Notes: generated from the letters alone by a model not told the origin. Numbered from the stretch's first letter, positions 34,970 through 47,530 are shown. The stretch: DNA of 64,000 nucleotides from Kryptolebias marmoratus (GCF_001649575.2 NC_051434.1:19477848-19541847), one strand, 5' to 3'. Program-made: numbers and translations.

Positions 34970-35280
34970 TGCTGAGGAGGGAAACCCAGACATCTCTCTT
35001 CCCAATGACACTCCAGCTCCTCCTGGGGGATCCCAAGATGTTGCCAGGCCAGTGAAGATACTGTATATAATCCCTCCAGCAATTTCTGGCTTTGCTTATG
35101 GGTTCTCCTCCCAGTGAGATATGCCTGGAAAACCTCAAGATGAAGGCATTCAGGAGGCAACCTATTCAGAGCCACCTCAGCTGACTCCTTTTACAGCAGA
35201 GGAGCAGCAGCTGTACTCTGACCTCCCCGAGGGTGACAGAGTTCATCACCTTATTTACTGAGGAAGCCCATTTCAGCCAC
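34970..35280 (-). pseudogene. LINE 3' end, inverted, 5'-truncated
   Basis: A minus frame reads LPPECLHLEVFQAYLTGRRT, then [18 protein letters not shown]. This is the fish LINE tail (P-L-E-V-F-x-A ... L-G-I-P-Q-E-E-L-E) seen in the same form, plus orientation, at 40600-41000. Stops and frameshifts show it is dead. Confidence 0.6.
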
Positions 35281-35320
35281 TTGTATCCATGATCCAGTTG
35301 AGAACCAAGACCTCAAATGT

Positions 35321-35346
35321 TTTTTTGTTTGTTTGTTTGTTTGTTT
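35321..35346 (+). repeat. (GTTT)n simple repeat
   Basis: A short tetranucleotide run. Confidence 0.9.
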
Positions 35347-35799
35347 TACAAATATAAATGAGTAAATTATTCATTTCAATTGAATAATTATTAGCAAAGT
35401 AAATGAGCCGATAAGAAATCTGAATCAGTATTGGCTTCAAATCAAAGTAACTTTTTTTGAATGAGCTCACTAGGTGAGTTGTTTCAAACGTCTTGGAAAA
35501 CTAACCACAGATCTTCCATGGAAGAAAGCTGATTCCTTTTCTCTATTCATGTAATCCCAGACACACAGTCTCTTGACATTTGTCTCCATGTTGGAGGGAT
35601 GACTTTTTGAATATAATTATATATTTTTACACATGCCTAAGACTTTCACAAAATATTGTATCTTCTTTTTCCAGTTTCTTAAAATACTACTTGTCAGCAT
35701 TCTGACAAGAAATATTGAAATTTGACTACCAAGCTAGACATCATTATAGATGAACATTGTAGAAACCTGGGATGCAACAGAAATAAATGGATCTCTTAC

Positions 35800-36982
35800 C
35801 TGAGAGCTTCAATATTCCCACTCTTATGGACACAGGTCACTTCTCTGGTCTGGTAACCAACTTGCAGATCCCAGAACTTCCCTCCTGGACGTTTCTGACG
35901 ATTCTTGTTCTTCTTCTTCATTAGCTCTCTTGTCTCAGGATCCTTTGTCTTCCCCCTCTCTCTTAATTTCTCTTTGGCTTTATCTCGAATTTTTTCTTTT
36001 TTTCTCTTGTTTTTAGCCTTTTTCTGTTTATTGGGCCGATCAGCCTGTCTGGAAGGTCTGTCTGGTTTCCTGTTTGCTCTGGCCAGTTTTCTACTGAGTA
36101 TCGATGGCTTGTTACCGTTTCTGGACACTTTGTCACCTTCTTTTGAGGTTTTGTCTTTTTCTTGGTACTGTTTTTCATCATCTCTCATCTGTTTGTTTCT
36201 CCCTATTGACTGTTTGTTTCTTTCTCTGGCCTGTTTGTCAGCTCCTCTGGATGGTGTTTCGCCCTCCCTACTCTGTTTGTTCCCCTCTTTTGAAGGCTTA
36301 TCACTTTCCCTTAATCTTTTGTTTCCCTCTCGGGGTGGTTTTTCAGCTTGTCTGGTTTGCCTTGGCAGTGGAACAGAGCAGGGACCCCAAGGTCCCACTC
36401 GGAGGCTGTAAAGGTTTTCCTCTCCCTCGCAGAGGCCTGGCTGGCAAGTCTGAAATTCTGTCAGGTTTGGACAGGCTGCTCCACCAAACAGAGGCGGGGC
36501 AAGAACAAAGCGGATTCTGTTTCGTAAACCCATCCCACAGGTTTTAGAACATGAAGTCCACAAGCTGAACTCAGACACCACACAGTCCCGAGGACATGGT
36601 ATGAGACAGGCCTGTTCGAGGCGAGGTTTAGGTTCAAAATATTCACAGATTGCATCTTCAGCAGGTTCACCATTAGCTTTCTGAACGCAGCCCACCTCCC
36701 GGGTCTGTATGCCCTCCTCTCCTCGTGAGCACACAGCTGGGCGCTGCACCGCGGTACTGCGCATCAGCACTGGGACACACTGGTTCCAGGCACCCAGCTG
36801 CCATTCATACAGATCTTTGTGCCAGTCACACACTCTGAAGCAACTCTGCTGGTTGTCGGGACGTTCTGCCTGGTCACAGTTTGTATGGAGAGTAGTCCAG
36901 CCCTCAGAATGAGCGCACCATACAGCTCTACTCTGACTGCCTCCTGGACCACACTCGCTTCCCATACAACGACCCCATGGAC
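35800..36982 (-). CDS. thsd7a: thsd7a exon (first visible; exon 2 of the gene), TSP1 modules with an expanded basic heptad insert
   Basis: The acceptor is tactctttacag before 36982; the donor is GTAAGA at 35799-35794. It is a 1,183-base exon, phase 1 in and phase 2 out. It begins PWGRCMGSECGPGG, then WTTLHTNCDQAERP and CFRVCDWHKDLYEWQLGAWN, the N-terminal TSP1 modules of THSD7A. Further on are EEGIQTREVGC, ICEYFEPKPRLEQACLIPC, then DCVVSEFSLWTSCSKTCGMG and CPNLTEFQTC. A new module starts LRVGPWGPCSVPLPRQ, is interrupted by a very basic insert (about 36380-35930) and resumes FWDLQVGYQTREVTC. The mammalian protein has only a short Lys/Arg stretch at this point. Exon 1, with the signal peptide and the Y-L-W-K-T-G start, was not found between here and 64000. 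The symbol is secure; which of the possible fish paralogues it is cannot be told. Confidence 0.96.
36024..36338 (-). repeat. 21-bp coding minisatellite (heptads x-S-K/R-E-G-N-K) inside the thsd7a exon
   Basis: Fifteen consecutive 21-base units can be laid out without a gap. The first is PPREGNK at 36338-36318 and the next RLRESDK, PSKEGNK, QSREGET, PSRGADK, QARERNK, QSIGRNK, QMRDDEK, QYQEKDK, TSKEGDK, VSRNGNK and PSILSRK. Three weaker units (LARANRK, PDRPSRQ, ADRPNKQ) end at 36024. The plus strand shows the period directly, as CTGTTTGTT repeats. Most units end in Lys, with a polar or acidic residue before it. Confidence 0.95.
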
Positions 36983-37249
36983 CTGTAAAGAGTAAGATAA
37001 AGAAGGGTTAGGGATATGCCAAAGTATGTGGTCAGAACTTTCAAAGCAAAGTAACACAATTTGTTCGGTACTCAAATTATTTTCATCATAGTTTTTGTTA
37101 GCTACCTTTTTCCCTAGATAAAGATTAAACCAAAAAATTAAATTCTACTCAAGGGGTATTGGAAGTATTTTTTGTGAATGACTCACTACTTTAGCCTCAC
37201 CTAATTTGATCTCAAAACCTCTAAAATGGATTGTGTTAGGCCATCCAAA

Positions 37250-37380
37250 CAATAGCACTTTTAATTAAAATTCGTCCAATGGTTTAGAGGTATTTTGGAA
37301 ACAGACAGACACATGAGCGCACACACACATCGTGAGAGGCTAAAACATTATTGCCCGCCTTGGCCTTTCAGCAGTGGGCA
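37250..37380 (-). repeat. dispersed repeat tail
   Basis: The piece attcgtccaatggtttagaggtattttggaaacagacagacacatg ... aaaacattattgcccgccttggc is the common fish repeat end seen with the CCAAGG family. It is non-coding. Confidence 0.45.
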
Positions 37381-38759
37381 CTAATACACTGATTTTGTGC
37401 CAAGTCTTGTAATCAGTCTGATTGCCAGCATAAAACTTTCAGTGAGACAAGCTAAGGGAAAATGCAAAATGACAAAACAGTAATTCTTTCTCTTTTTTTA
37501 GTATAAAAGTCAAAGTCTTTATTAAATGGTGCTTTGTGGTTTCACCCAACAGATCTGCAACACAGCAATAAACATGTCAAGAGAAGAACCAGCAGGCCAC
37601 AGCTGCAGGCAGAGGGCTTTGATCAATAGAAATCAATAGAGGAAGGGAAAAAAACTGCTCCTAATACAAAAGACAGCTGCAGCCACAGACCTGACAACTC
37701 TCAGTGGCTGTTTTTGTCTTTCAGTGGAAAAACAGCAAAACAGCACAGGAAAAACAAGATTTAGGAAAAAACACAGCTCATCTCATTGTAGTCTTAAGTA
37801 TAAAATAACCACTGCAAGTGATATCGCTGAAAAATCACAGGTGAAAAACTACACTAAAGTGTCAGTGTTAGTAGGATTAGAGACAAAAGGCTAAGTGCTA
37901 CAAAGCTACAAAGCCATCTGGACCTTGGTTTTCAGCCATATCTTGCTCACTAAGGAAGGCTGAATGTTTCAAGCCCTAAACTATTAGTTTTCAGGACAGC
38001 ATTGTCTCGCAGGTGTGCACCATAATTTCTGAACATGTCCACTGAATGACACAGTTATCCCCAAGCTGCTTGTAGGAGTTGAAACTAACCCACTTAGAGG
38101 AGGCGTAAGGCACCATACCAATCATAACCTCTGACTGTTTGAGAGTTGTCAGATATCTAATGGCATTCTGACTCCATCTCTACACTAAATGATCCTTGTA
38201 ATATTGCCATGACTGCACCAAAAAGAAATAAAGACAGCAGGGTATCTAACCTGTACGTAAACAGGAGTGCATGGTAATGGTTGGCGTAGCTATAGCTACG
38301 CACAGCATCTGCACCAAGCATAATCATATCAGACACTTGTCTACTAAAATCCAAAGAATTAGTTTTATACTAACCCTTCCTGAAAATCAAGATGGCAAAC
38401 AAATTCACTGTAAAGGTCAGGTTTTCATAGAGCACAAGAACTCATTATATGCTCATTTAATGAAGGAATTTTAAAAAGTGCATGACTTATGAGTCACATA
38501 AATGTTGTACGTACAATATAACGTAAATGTGTCAGGAAAGCGGGGCAAATGGGATTTTATGTAAATGCGTTTGTAATGCCAGAGGAAGACATTATCTAAA
38601 CTAGCGCTAAGCCACATTATTTTTAATTTTATGGAAAAAATTTTAGATGATCTGGAATCTTTCTTATTTCTCCATTTGTTTTAATGGATAAATCATTATC
38701 TTTTGGTGGAAAGTCATTGTCATTCTTTTCACTTTCACTGTCCTCAAAGGCAGAGAAGA

Positions 38760-39000
38760 TTAAAGGATTTGCATTCCTTGAAGGGATGCATATCACCCAC
38801 TGCCTTTTATAATAAAGTGTTAGATTATGTTATGATGCGGATTGACGGAGTTTTGATCAAACCTTGAAAATAACATTATGCTTGATCTCATATGATATTG
38901 CTAGATGTCACACTCAGAGAATGCAGTGGGAATGCCTCTCAGTTATGAGCACATCAAATTTTACCTCATTATCTACAACGTTTACTGAGTTAAAGCCTAT
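38760..39000 (+). repeat. dispersed 'gcatatcacccac' repeat (copy 1)
   Basis: It contains gggatgcatatcacccactgc, then gattatgttatgatgcgga, ttgacggagttttgatcaaac, gatgtcacactcagagaatg and ggaatgcctctcagttatgag. All of these recur in diverged form at 61305-61530. Confidence 0.75.
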
Positions 39001-40599
39001 TTTGTATTGGCAAATGTTGATTACCTGCAGTGACCAGCTTGAATTGGACTGACCCCAAAAGTTGATCAGTTGTAGATGTTCAGTCAGAGATTACTTTCTG
39101 AAACTTCTATTAAAATTGGTCAAGTGGTTCATGAGATCTTTTGCTAACATAAATACAGAGTTTATCAGGGACAGGGTTTATCAGCTGCAGGACTTGGGGT
39201 GGGTAAACTTTAATTCACTGCACGTCCAAACCATGTTGCCACGGTCATTTTTAAAGCTAAACATGAAACAGGCAACAGTCCTAAATCATAAAGCAGTGGC
39301 TGAGATTGACATTCATTAGGACTTCTTTTTCTGCTTTTAAACTGTCTATTGTTGTTCTGACACTTGTTGTGTTATATTAATTAGCCTTGCACACTTAAAC
39401 AACTAAATAAGCACACGTTGTGAGAAGCATGAATTACTGCAAATTAGTCTTAAGTTGGAGGCAATGTGTGGTAGGTGAAGGGGCAGCCCTTAGTAAAAGT
39501 AAAAGTATCCTGACATCTGACATTTATAAGTTAGCTAAGAGCTGGAGAATCTACTAAAGTGCCAAAATTAATGTTTCCTGTATTGTTTCTGAACACAATA
39601 TTGTCCTTTGTGTGTGTCCTCTTGTCAGCTCAAGAAAATTTAGACCTGTATTAAATTTATGTCCTCTTTAAATAATGACTCTGTTCTTTTTTTTGCCTAC
39701 ATGCTACCCTGCAACCATGACACTGCCTACCTGCTCTCCTATACAGGTTTCCAGTGGTGCCAGCAGAAGATTGCATTGGTATTTACTGAGATAATGAAAA
39801 TCAGTGTGAAATGTAAATCCTCCCAGTGGCTTTTTGGATATAAAGGTGAGAGAAATGAGAGCGGCAGCAGGCAATCTGTATTCATAAGTTGAACACATGT
39901 CTGCGATAGACTGAAAAGGTCAGTAGACAGGAGTTTCCCAGTAACTACCAGATGTCCTCATGCAGAACCAAATTTTCCATTACACAGAGAAATAAAGAAA
40001 TCAAACTGTGTATCTATTAAAACAACTGCTACAAAGATAAAAAGGGTTTCTTACATTTTATTTTCTTGTAGACATCACTAAGAACGGGCTCATTTATGCC
40101 AAACAACATGGTTCAAACAATAAAAGCAATTAAGTTGGAAGGAGCCTGTAGCTGCCTGTCTTTTTAACTAACTGTACAAATTGAAAAAACATACAGTATT
40201 CTAAGGCGTCCATTATGGAGCAAATTCCTAACATAGACTTCACCATCCTAATGTGATAATCATCGTAAACAGTGTTAGCCAGCCTGTGATGCCTTTCTGT
40301 CTAATTACAGCTCTCACTGGATGGGTTAACAACCTTAGGATTAACTTCTGAACAAGCTTAGTTATCATCTGTCACTATCCTCTTCATCCTTCTATCGCTG
40401 CCATGCAATCATTTCATTCATGTTTGTTTCTTTGCTGCACAGAACAGTAAAATTTTTAGAGAGACACTGAAGACAATAAAGGTTAGGTATCTGGGAGTCA
40501 TAAATGACAGCAGGAGATGGGCTGATGGATAGAGGCCTTGTTTGCAGTAATGAGGGCATTGCTTCAGTCTGTTGTGGTGAAGAAGGAGCTGAGCTAAAA

Positions 40600-41092
40600 C
40601 ATACTACATACCAGTCCATCTGCTTTCCAATTTTCACCTATGGTCATGAAATATGGATTGTGACCGAAAGAAAAAGAGCCTAGACACAAACGTCGGAAGT
40701 GAGTTTCCTCCGTGGCCTTCAAAATAAAGTGATGAGCTCCATCATTTAGGGGAAACATGGACTAGAGTCACTGCTAGTGCTAGTTCACATCAGGAGTCAG
40801 CTGAGATTGTTCAGCCATCTGATTAGGACGCTTCCTAGCTTCCTAGACACCTCCCTCTGGAGGTTTTCCAAGCCCGTCCCACAGGGAGAAGACCCCAGGG
40901 CAGACTCAAGACTCACTGGAGGAATTATGCACTATATCCTCTCTGACCCAGGAACATCTTGGTATACCTCAGGAGGAGCTGGAGAGTCTCACTGGGGAAA
41001 TGGATGGATGGATGGATGGATGGATGGATGGATGGATGGATGGATGGATGGATGGATGGATGGATGGATGGATGGATGGATGGATGGATGGA
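40600..41092 (+). pseudogene. LINE 3' end with an (ATGG)n tail
   Basis: The plus strand carries decayed reading blocks: ggtcatgaaatatggattgtgacc (G-H-E-x-W-x-V-T), [20 protein letters not shown] at about 40800 and ggaggttttccaagcccgtcccac. It then reads into 23 ATGG units (41000-41092). It is a truncated dead copy of the same LINE group as 34970-35280. Confidence 0.6.
41000..41092 (+). repeat. (ATGG)n microsatellite, LINE tail
   Basis: About 23 uninterrupted ATGG units. Confidence 0.97.
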
Positions 41093-41888
41093 AGGAACTT
41101 GTTTTGAACATGACTTGTCTTGTAGGAAATAGTATTTGACATCAACTTTCACAGCATGTAGTCATTTCAACTGCGCTGAAATTTAGCTTTTTGCGTCAAG
41201 GAACTCTGTTTTCTGGTGAATTTGAAGTGTCAAAGTGTTTTTGGACGTAATGCTCTGCGGACAGCATGATCAGAAATAAAGCTGGTGAGAATTTCATAGG
41301 ACAAAGGGATGTGTTTGTCCCTTGGACACCAGAGACCTTTGTTGGCTCATTAGAGAATTTAACATGAAACAGATCTATTCCCATAAGATAAAGTTGGGAT
41401 ATTCAGCAAAGCACAGTTGGAAAACAGAACAAGCTTAGATCAGTCTATAACACAAAATGTATATAGGTCTATATGTTATGTTTGGTTTTCTATTGTATTT
41501 TGTGTCACATTAAATGAAACAAAAACCAATGTGCAGTCACCTTAGGATATTTTTGGCCATTTTTCATTGTTCTTGATCTTAGTTTTGTAACACAGAAATA
41601 TGTTGTGAGCAAACATATTGCTGCATGTGCCCAGTTGTAGATAAAGACATAGGCATGCATTTCAGTTTCAGCCCAACCAGTGTTTATGCATCTTTCATCA
41701 GATTTGTCAGAGGAGAACAGCTATCCATTTCAGGAAGCAAAATTACACGCCTCATTTAGGATGTCATGTTGCTACATGGGAAATTGCTTCACTGAGGTGT
41801 TTCGGAGCAGACGGTGCTGTTTGTTAAAAGCACTTTTAGGCTCTTGATAGTGTGATGAAGACCAGAAGCAAAAATACAAACATATGGT

Positions 41889-41943
41889 GCTGACTTGTTT
41901 TTTTGTTTTTTGTTTTTCTTTTAGAAGAAAAAAACAAGTCAGC
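41889..41943. repeat. inverted repeat, 16-bp perfect arms, T/A-rich
   Basis: GCTGACTTGTTTTTTT at 41889-41904 pairs exactly with 41928-41943. The loop is 23 bases, T-rich, ending TTTTAGAAG. Confidence 0.9.
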
Positions 41944-44323
41944 AAATTTTCAAGTATTTTCTTTTCAACTAGAAGCTCTTTGTTGCTTTGAAAGGTTTAA
42001 GAAAGTCTGTATCGATATCTTTTCTAGACTGGATTGAGCTTTCAAAGTCCATATGTAATTTATTCATGCACAAAAACTGCTTTGTGCCGGAGTCACAGAG
42101 GCATGTTGGCAACGTGTGAAATGGGGGTTGGCACATGCAGTGTTACACTCTAACCACCAGTGAAACACTGGGTAGGGCACTGCTGTCACTCCAGTGGTCT
42201 TGTGATGCTGGCTTCATGTGTGAAAGTGCACACTGCTGTGGCACTTGGCTGCTTTGACTGATTTATCTGTGAACAATCAAAGGTAGCTTAAAGAGGAGAT
42301 CATCTTAGTGGCCATATCATGGAATCATGGTGCAAAATGGGCTACTGAGACCCCTTCCCCCTCCATCTTATTTCCAAGGGCATCTGGAGAAACTAAAGAA
42401 GAACATAGCTGAAAGACTGTGCAGACCAAATATGTGAAATTCTACAACTTCAACTTTAACCTGGGTGAGTAGAAGCTTTCAGGGCTGTGGAAGACATTCT
42501 AGCTTGTTCTGGTATTATCATATGGAAAAAGCATTATGCATTATGAGGATCTAGTTCTTTGATTGCCCCAGAGTGTCAAATGCAATTAAGGCTCCACTGG
42601 AATTTGTCACCCTCAAATGAGAAAAACAATTGAAGTAACAACCCTGGAACCATCAAGGCTCATGCTCGCCATGAACTGGAAAGTGCTGGAACACCAGTGT
42701 CTATGTCTACAGTGAAACTAGATTCATTTCACCATGAGACTGAGAGGGTCCTGACCAAGAAAGAAGCCCCTGCTCCAAAAGAGACACATTTAGGCTGCAT
42801 TTGACTGATCTCCTGGAAAAATTACAGATTTTCCGATGTTGAGAAAATCGAAAAAAAGTTGTTGTGAAAAAAATTACATGTTTACACGATAATCCCGTGT
42901 CTGTTAAATCTGCTATAGTTTCCATTCTAGGCCCCTAGCTGGTGCTGACACACGCATGTTAATTCTTTTATCTAAACAAGACAAATGTGCCAAGAGGTTC
43001 AGATCAAACATCACAACAAGAATGGAGTCACCCTTACTCTCCGACAGTATCAATCCAACTCAACCACACAGACTTGCTCACAAGAAACACACCACCTCTC
43101 CCTGCCTGCTGTGACAGCTTCAGTCCCACTGAAAATAACTCCATTTATTTCCCTTAATGACAGCAACTGCCAGAACCCCCACATCTGTATCTTTGCACTC
43201 ACCCATCTGAAAACCTACTAGACCATCACATATACTTCTCACTGTATCATAACAACTACTAGCTGAGGCTGCCACTGCTGTTCTTCATTACAACGTTAGG
43301 GGAAAAAATGCATTCTGATATTCACGTGGAAGTCACTTTGATGTTCACCACCTTTTAAAATGGTTTTCCACACCAAAGACAGCCTGTCACTTGGCAACAA
43401 CACTTCCCTAGGAAACGCTCTACTCAATAGGACACCAGTGGACCAGTAAAATTTAGTAGCCTGCAAATTTCCCACAAACCACTTCAATGAGATCTAATGG
43501 CATGTGTTGTGTTAGCCAAATTAGCCAAAAATAAAAAAGCCCAAGAGATATTTTAGGAATAAATGGTTATAAAAATTAAAATTCCTCTTCTAAAACTAAA
43601 TTAATCTACATTTTATGTGCTAGATAGGGGTGCTGGTCAACTGGTCCTACCCCCACCTCATATTTAGTTGTTGCCATTTGTACCAATAGGGTGCAAAACA
43701 GTTACCAGTTCACAACCATGCACTTACCATATGCACATATTATTAAAGGCGCCAACTCCCCATGACCCTCCACATGATTAAGCTGTGCAAGCAATCTATG
43801 CTGGGGTGTGCATTATCGCTCAGTTGTGTAAAATATGCGTGCCAGACACAAACTCTTGACAGTGCAGGTGCATTGAAGAGGACGCTGCTTTTATGAAATA
43901 CAGAAACAGGAAAAATCTAGCCTGCTTCGGTTATTAGGCAAGCATATTAAATTGTATTACTTTAGGCATTTTAATGCCTGATGTGAATAAAACTGCATTT
44001 TTGAGATTCTGGCTTATTCTGAAGGCATTTTCAGGCTTATTCACACAATAATTAATGCAAAGAATGAATGCAAGTCTATTAGCAGTTTCTTTTTCATTCA
44101 ATGTAGTATTTTTCAATAATTTTAGACAAAAAGAAAAGCAAAAAAAGCACACATCCTTTTGCTCAGCTGACAGTGGGCTGTGTAACGCGTTTATTTCCAT
44201 GTAGAGCGGATAACGGGTTTGATCACTCAGAATGCCTTTTACTGCCAGATGTGAACAGTTACATGAAGAGGAGTCCACGTTTGATCAGATATCTATTAGT
44301 GCCAGGTTTGAACAGGCCCATGG

Positions 44324-45210
44324 TGTCACGGTTTACTTGCTGTGGGACTCAATGACACAGACTGACACTAGGACTCGGTGAAAAGAATAAAGATTTAATA
44401 AAATGAACAAGAAGGCTGGTGTGGCAGCAAAATTCAAGGTGACGATAAAAAAAGGAGAAACACGGAGGAGAACCAGACAGCGCATGAAACCAAAGACTGA
44501 CTGCAGGTGAGTGAGGACTGCAGGAATAAATGGACTGGGGTTGATGAGGTAAGTGGTGGCAGATGAGACTAATGATTACAGGGATGGGAATGAGAGGGGG
44601 CAGGACTGAGGAGCAGAACTGACTGAGGAGAAATAAGCTGGTAGAAGGGGTGGCATGGCGGTGCAGTTGTTCGAGCTGTCGCCTCACAGCAAGAAGATCT
44701 CAGGATTGCCTCCTGGCCTCGGGCTTTTCTGTGTGTTTTTATGTTATCCCCATGCACTCATGGATTTTCTCCGGGTACTCTGGTTTTTTCCCACTGATCA
44801 AAGCCATGCATGTTCGGTTCAGTGGTAAATCTAAATTGTCACTAGGTGTGAGTGAAAGTGTGAATGTTTTTTTTCTCTGTGTCTCTGTGATGGACTTGCA
44901 ACCTGTGCAGGGTGTCCCCCACCTCTCACACAGTGACTGCTGGAGACAGGCACCAGCTCCATGTGACCCGGAAAGGAAAAGAACATAAAGAAAATGGATG
45001 GATGGATGGATGGATGGATGGATGGATGGATGGATGGAAGGTAGGAGCATAGGAAAACAAAGGAATACAATTAAACACAAGAGATCTCAAAAATGCAAAA
45101 AAAAAAATTAGAACAAGATTATATAAAAAAGAAACAATACAAAAAACAATAACCAAATCATCACAAAAAACAGAGAGATCCTGATGCAAAGTTCCACAGT
45201 CTGTCTACTA
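44324..45210 (-). mobile_element. LTR-type fragment split by a SINE
   Basis: On the minus strand the family signature ('GCTGCCACACCAGCC ... TTTTATTAAATC') lies at about 44391-44430 and the end CCGTGACACC at about 44324-44333. The pyrimidine-rich body continues from 44440 to about 44640, is interrupted by the SINE-like copy and resumes from about 45040 (aaggtaggagcatagg) to about 45200. It is the same family as 738-1225 and 6500-6925. Confidence 0.5.
44642..45038 (+). mobile_element. SINE-like fish repeat, plus orientation with ATGG tail
   Basis: It begins gaaggggtggcatggcggtgcagttg (44644 onward) and continues ttcgagctgtcgcctcacagcaag, ttttctccgggtactctgg, gtcactaggtgtgagtgaaag, cctgtgcagggtgtccccc and tgactgctggagacaggcacc. 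It ends in an ATGG run (44994-45038). It matches the inverted copy at 21127-21470. Confidence 0.7.
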
Positions 45211-46989
45211 GTAGGGTTTTACCACCAAAGCATCTCTAGCAAAGAACAAGGCTAGTGTTAGGGTTGATTCCTTACAGGTTCAATAAAAAACAGTTGCAAA
45301 CCAGTCAAAGTCATATTATAAGGCTACTACATCTGTTTCTTCCAATAAACGTTTGATCTTCCCTCTGTTGTATTTTGCATTTCTGGAGAGGATCACTGAA
45401 CAGGGAGAGAGTTAATCTGCACAGATCACAAAGTTTGTCTCATTATCCCTGCATACAGATGTCTTACCAGCAACAGCCTAATGCTAATTTAAACAGTCGG
45501 TGTTTGTGAATGCTCTTTACAACGATGACTGGCAAGTCTGATTTCTGATCAGCATTTCTAAACAGCGCTGCAGATGGGAGTTACGAACACCATTTCAAGC
45601 CAGATTAATCAACCCTAGCTGGTGATGTTAAAAGAGCAGATAATTTTCATAATTAGAGCAGTATTAAAAATTTGTTTAGAAAATAGTGATTGTGAATGCC
45701 GCTCTATACAGTAAACTGATCCACATTTATTATGAAAGTGCAGAAATCTGAGAGCCATTGAGCTCTTTAATCTGTGGCTAATTCAATATGATATTAATAT
45801 TGAAGCTGGTTGTTTTTTATGTCCTAATTTAAGCAGACAAAAAGTAAAACTAACTTGGAATTTTAAACCAACATTTTCATTGGTTGTTGGCCTCCAGTCC
45901 CTCATGAAAGTACTTCTTTGCCCTGGTCTAGTAAAAAGTTGATGTTGAAATAGGTCCAGTTTTTCAGTAATGGACCTAATCTTTTTAGGGATGGAACACA
46001 AAGGACTGGTCAAGGCCAAGTCTCATGTGTGCTTAAGAATATGACGCCAGCACGGTTGAACCAACAGGGTTAAAATAGTGTTTTTTTGTTGGACTGAGTA
46101 TCACATGCTCACTAACTTCGTTGGCTCAAAAGTGTAATAATGATGGATCGGCATCAACACTCCCATTCAGCATTAGGTACTATATTTCAAAAGTGACACA
46201 AATGTATGAAGAAGGCATCTCGGGCCATAATTGAAAGTGTTGTGGAAGGAGAGGCACCATGCATCCACTGACTGCTGACCTAAGAATAATTCTGAAGGCC
46301 TGACTTCATTTAGAGTCATCTGAAAAGGAGTCTGAGACAAAGCAGATCTGAGGGAAGAAAGGGAGACAGTGACTTGCTGGGGAAATAGCATTAACGGTTT
46401 AATAGGAGAGAGAGCAGGGTGACCCTTTTGCTAAGTTTGCCCTTGAGATGAAAAAGCATGAGTCAGCTAGAATCAGGAAGGTCAACTTGATTAGATCTGG
46501 TCGGGACAAAAATGGGAAAATTACAGTGAAAGAATGGGAGTGGTAAAAAAAATTTCATTAAAAAAAGACAAAAAGTCTGAGTCTGAGCCAACAGATGTTC
46601 ATGTGGGAGAAGTTCAGTGGCTCAAGTGTGACTAGGACTGAAGTGACCGGTCTTACATTAGGGACTGACATTGATCCTCTTGTCTTGATCTGATTAGGAG
46701 ACTTACTCCACAGCAGGAAAATGCCAATAGCAGCTTCAAGTGCACCTGTTCTTTCCATCCCATAACTGCAGCAGCAGAGGCTGAAAGCAAGAAAAAAAAC
46801 TAGAACAATACTAAAAGGTGATAATGCAGTTATTGCCTGAAATTCCTAAATCCAATTAATTTTCTTCTCTAAAGCCGTATAATTTGTGACTGAACCGTAA
46901 TCCTGAACTGCAAGTGGCAGAACGTCACATGTCAATTTTTGTGTGTCTAAAGTGTTTTTTTGTGGGAGATATGACAGGTTAAAAATAAC

Positions 46990-47530
46990 TCTTCAGTTCC
47001 AGTTTTTGAGGTGAGCTCACATTTTGCATATGTAGTGGTTGGTGGTATGGTGGACCCAAGAGGCAGCAGGAAGGCCAAAAATTTAAAAATTACTTATTTA
47101 ATAAAAAAAAAAAAGAAGTGACACTAAGTGATAGGTGGAAACAAAACATCAATGATTCATAAAAATCAGGACTGAACAAAAGTAGGACATACATATGAGG
47201 AATATTACATACCCTGAGAAAAGTAGGAGTGTAAGTACTGGGTGGGGTGATTACAAATTGAATGCACAGCAAGTGTGTGTGTGACAGGCAAAACAGAGAA
47301 GCTGAGGGAAAATAATGTTTGGGAACATGGATCATCAAAATCTAAAAACTGCCAGACTAAACAAGTATCAAAAACGCAGATGGATAAGAACAGAAAACAG
47401 TGGCAGAAATCATTTAGACGGGAAAATGTGGACATAAATTGAAAATAAAAGGAAAAAAAAAAAGGATCTACAGAAAACTCCAACTGAGAAAAAGCAAAGC
47501 AAACCATAACGATTGTTTACGAATGTAAAC
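46990..47530 (+). other. possible LTR-like remnant at the left flank of the DIRS element
   Basis: It has acccaagaggcagcagg, then ttacttatttaataaaaaa, and an A-rich body with gacaggcaaaacag. This is the same general style as the three LTR fragments, but the signature GCTGCCAC-CAGC is absent. A hairpin (TGTTTAC gaat GTAAACA) lies at 47514-47531 next to the DIRS terminus. Confidence 0.3.

Larger units (their letters stand above)
28908..35799 (-). other. thsd7a intron (6.9 kb)
   Basis: It contains possible MITE pieces (about 29880-30030 and 34050-34390), two LINE 3' ends (31391-31680 plus, 34970-35280 minus), a perfect fold-back (31879-31938), a GC-rich island with a poly(A) signal (33060-33480) and a GTTT repeat (35321-35346). 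30060-31390 and 31940-33060 show no supported feature. Confidence 0.85.

Noticed and set aside
35905..36411. Plus-strand hydrophobic Leu/Phe-rich frame, looking like a membrane protein
   Set aside because: It is the antisense reading of the Lys/Arg heptads in the thsd7a exon. The CTGTTTGTT period gives false membrane segments.
40925..41152. Repeating I-H-P-S / D-G-W-M peptides
   Set aside because: They are translations of (ATGG)n microsatellites at LINE and SINE tails.
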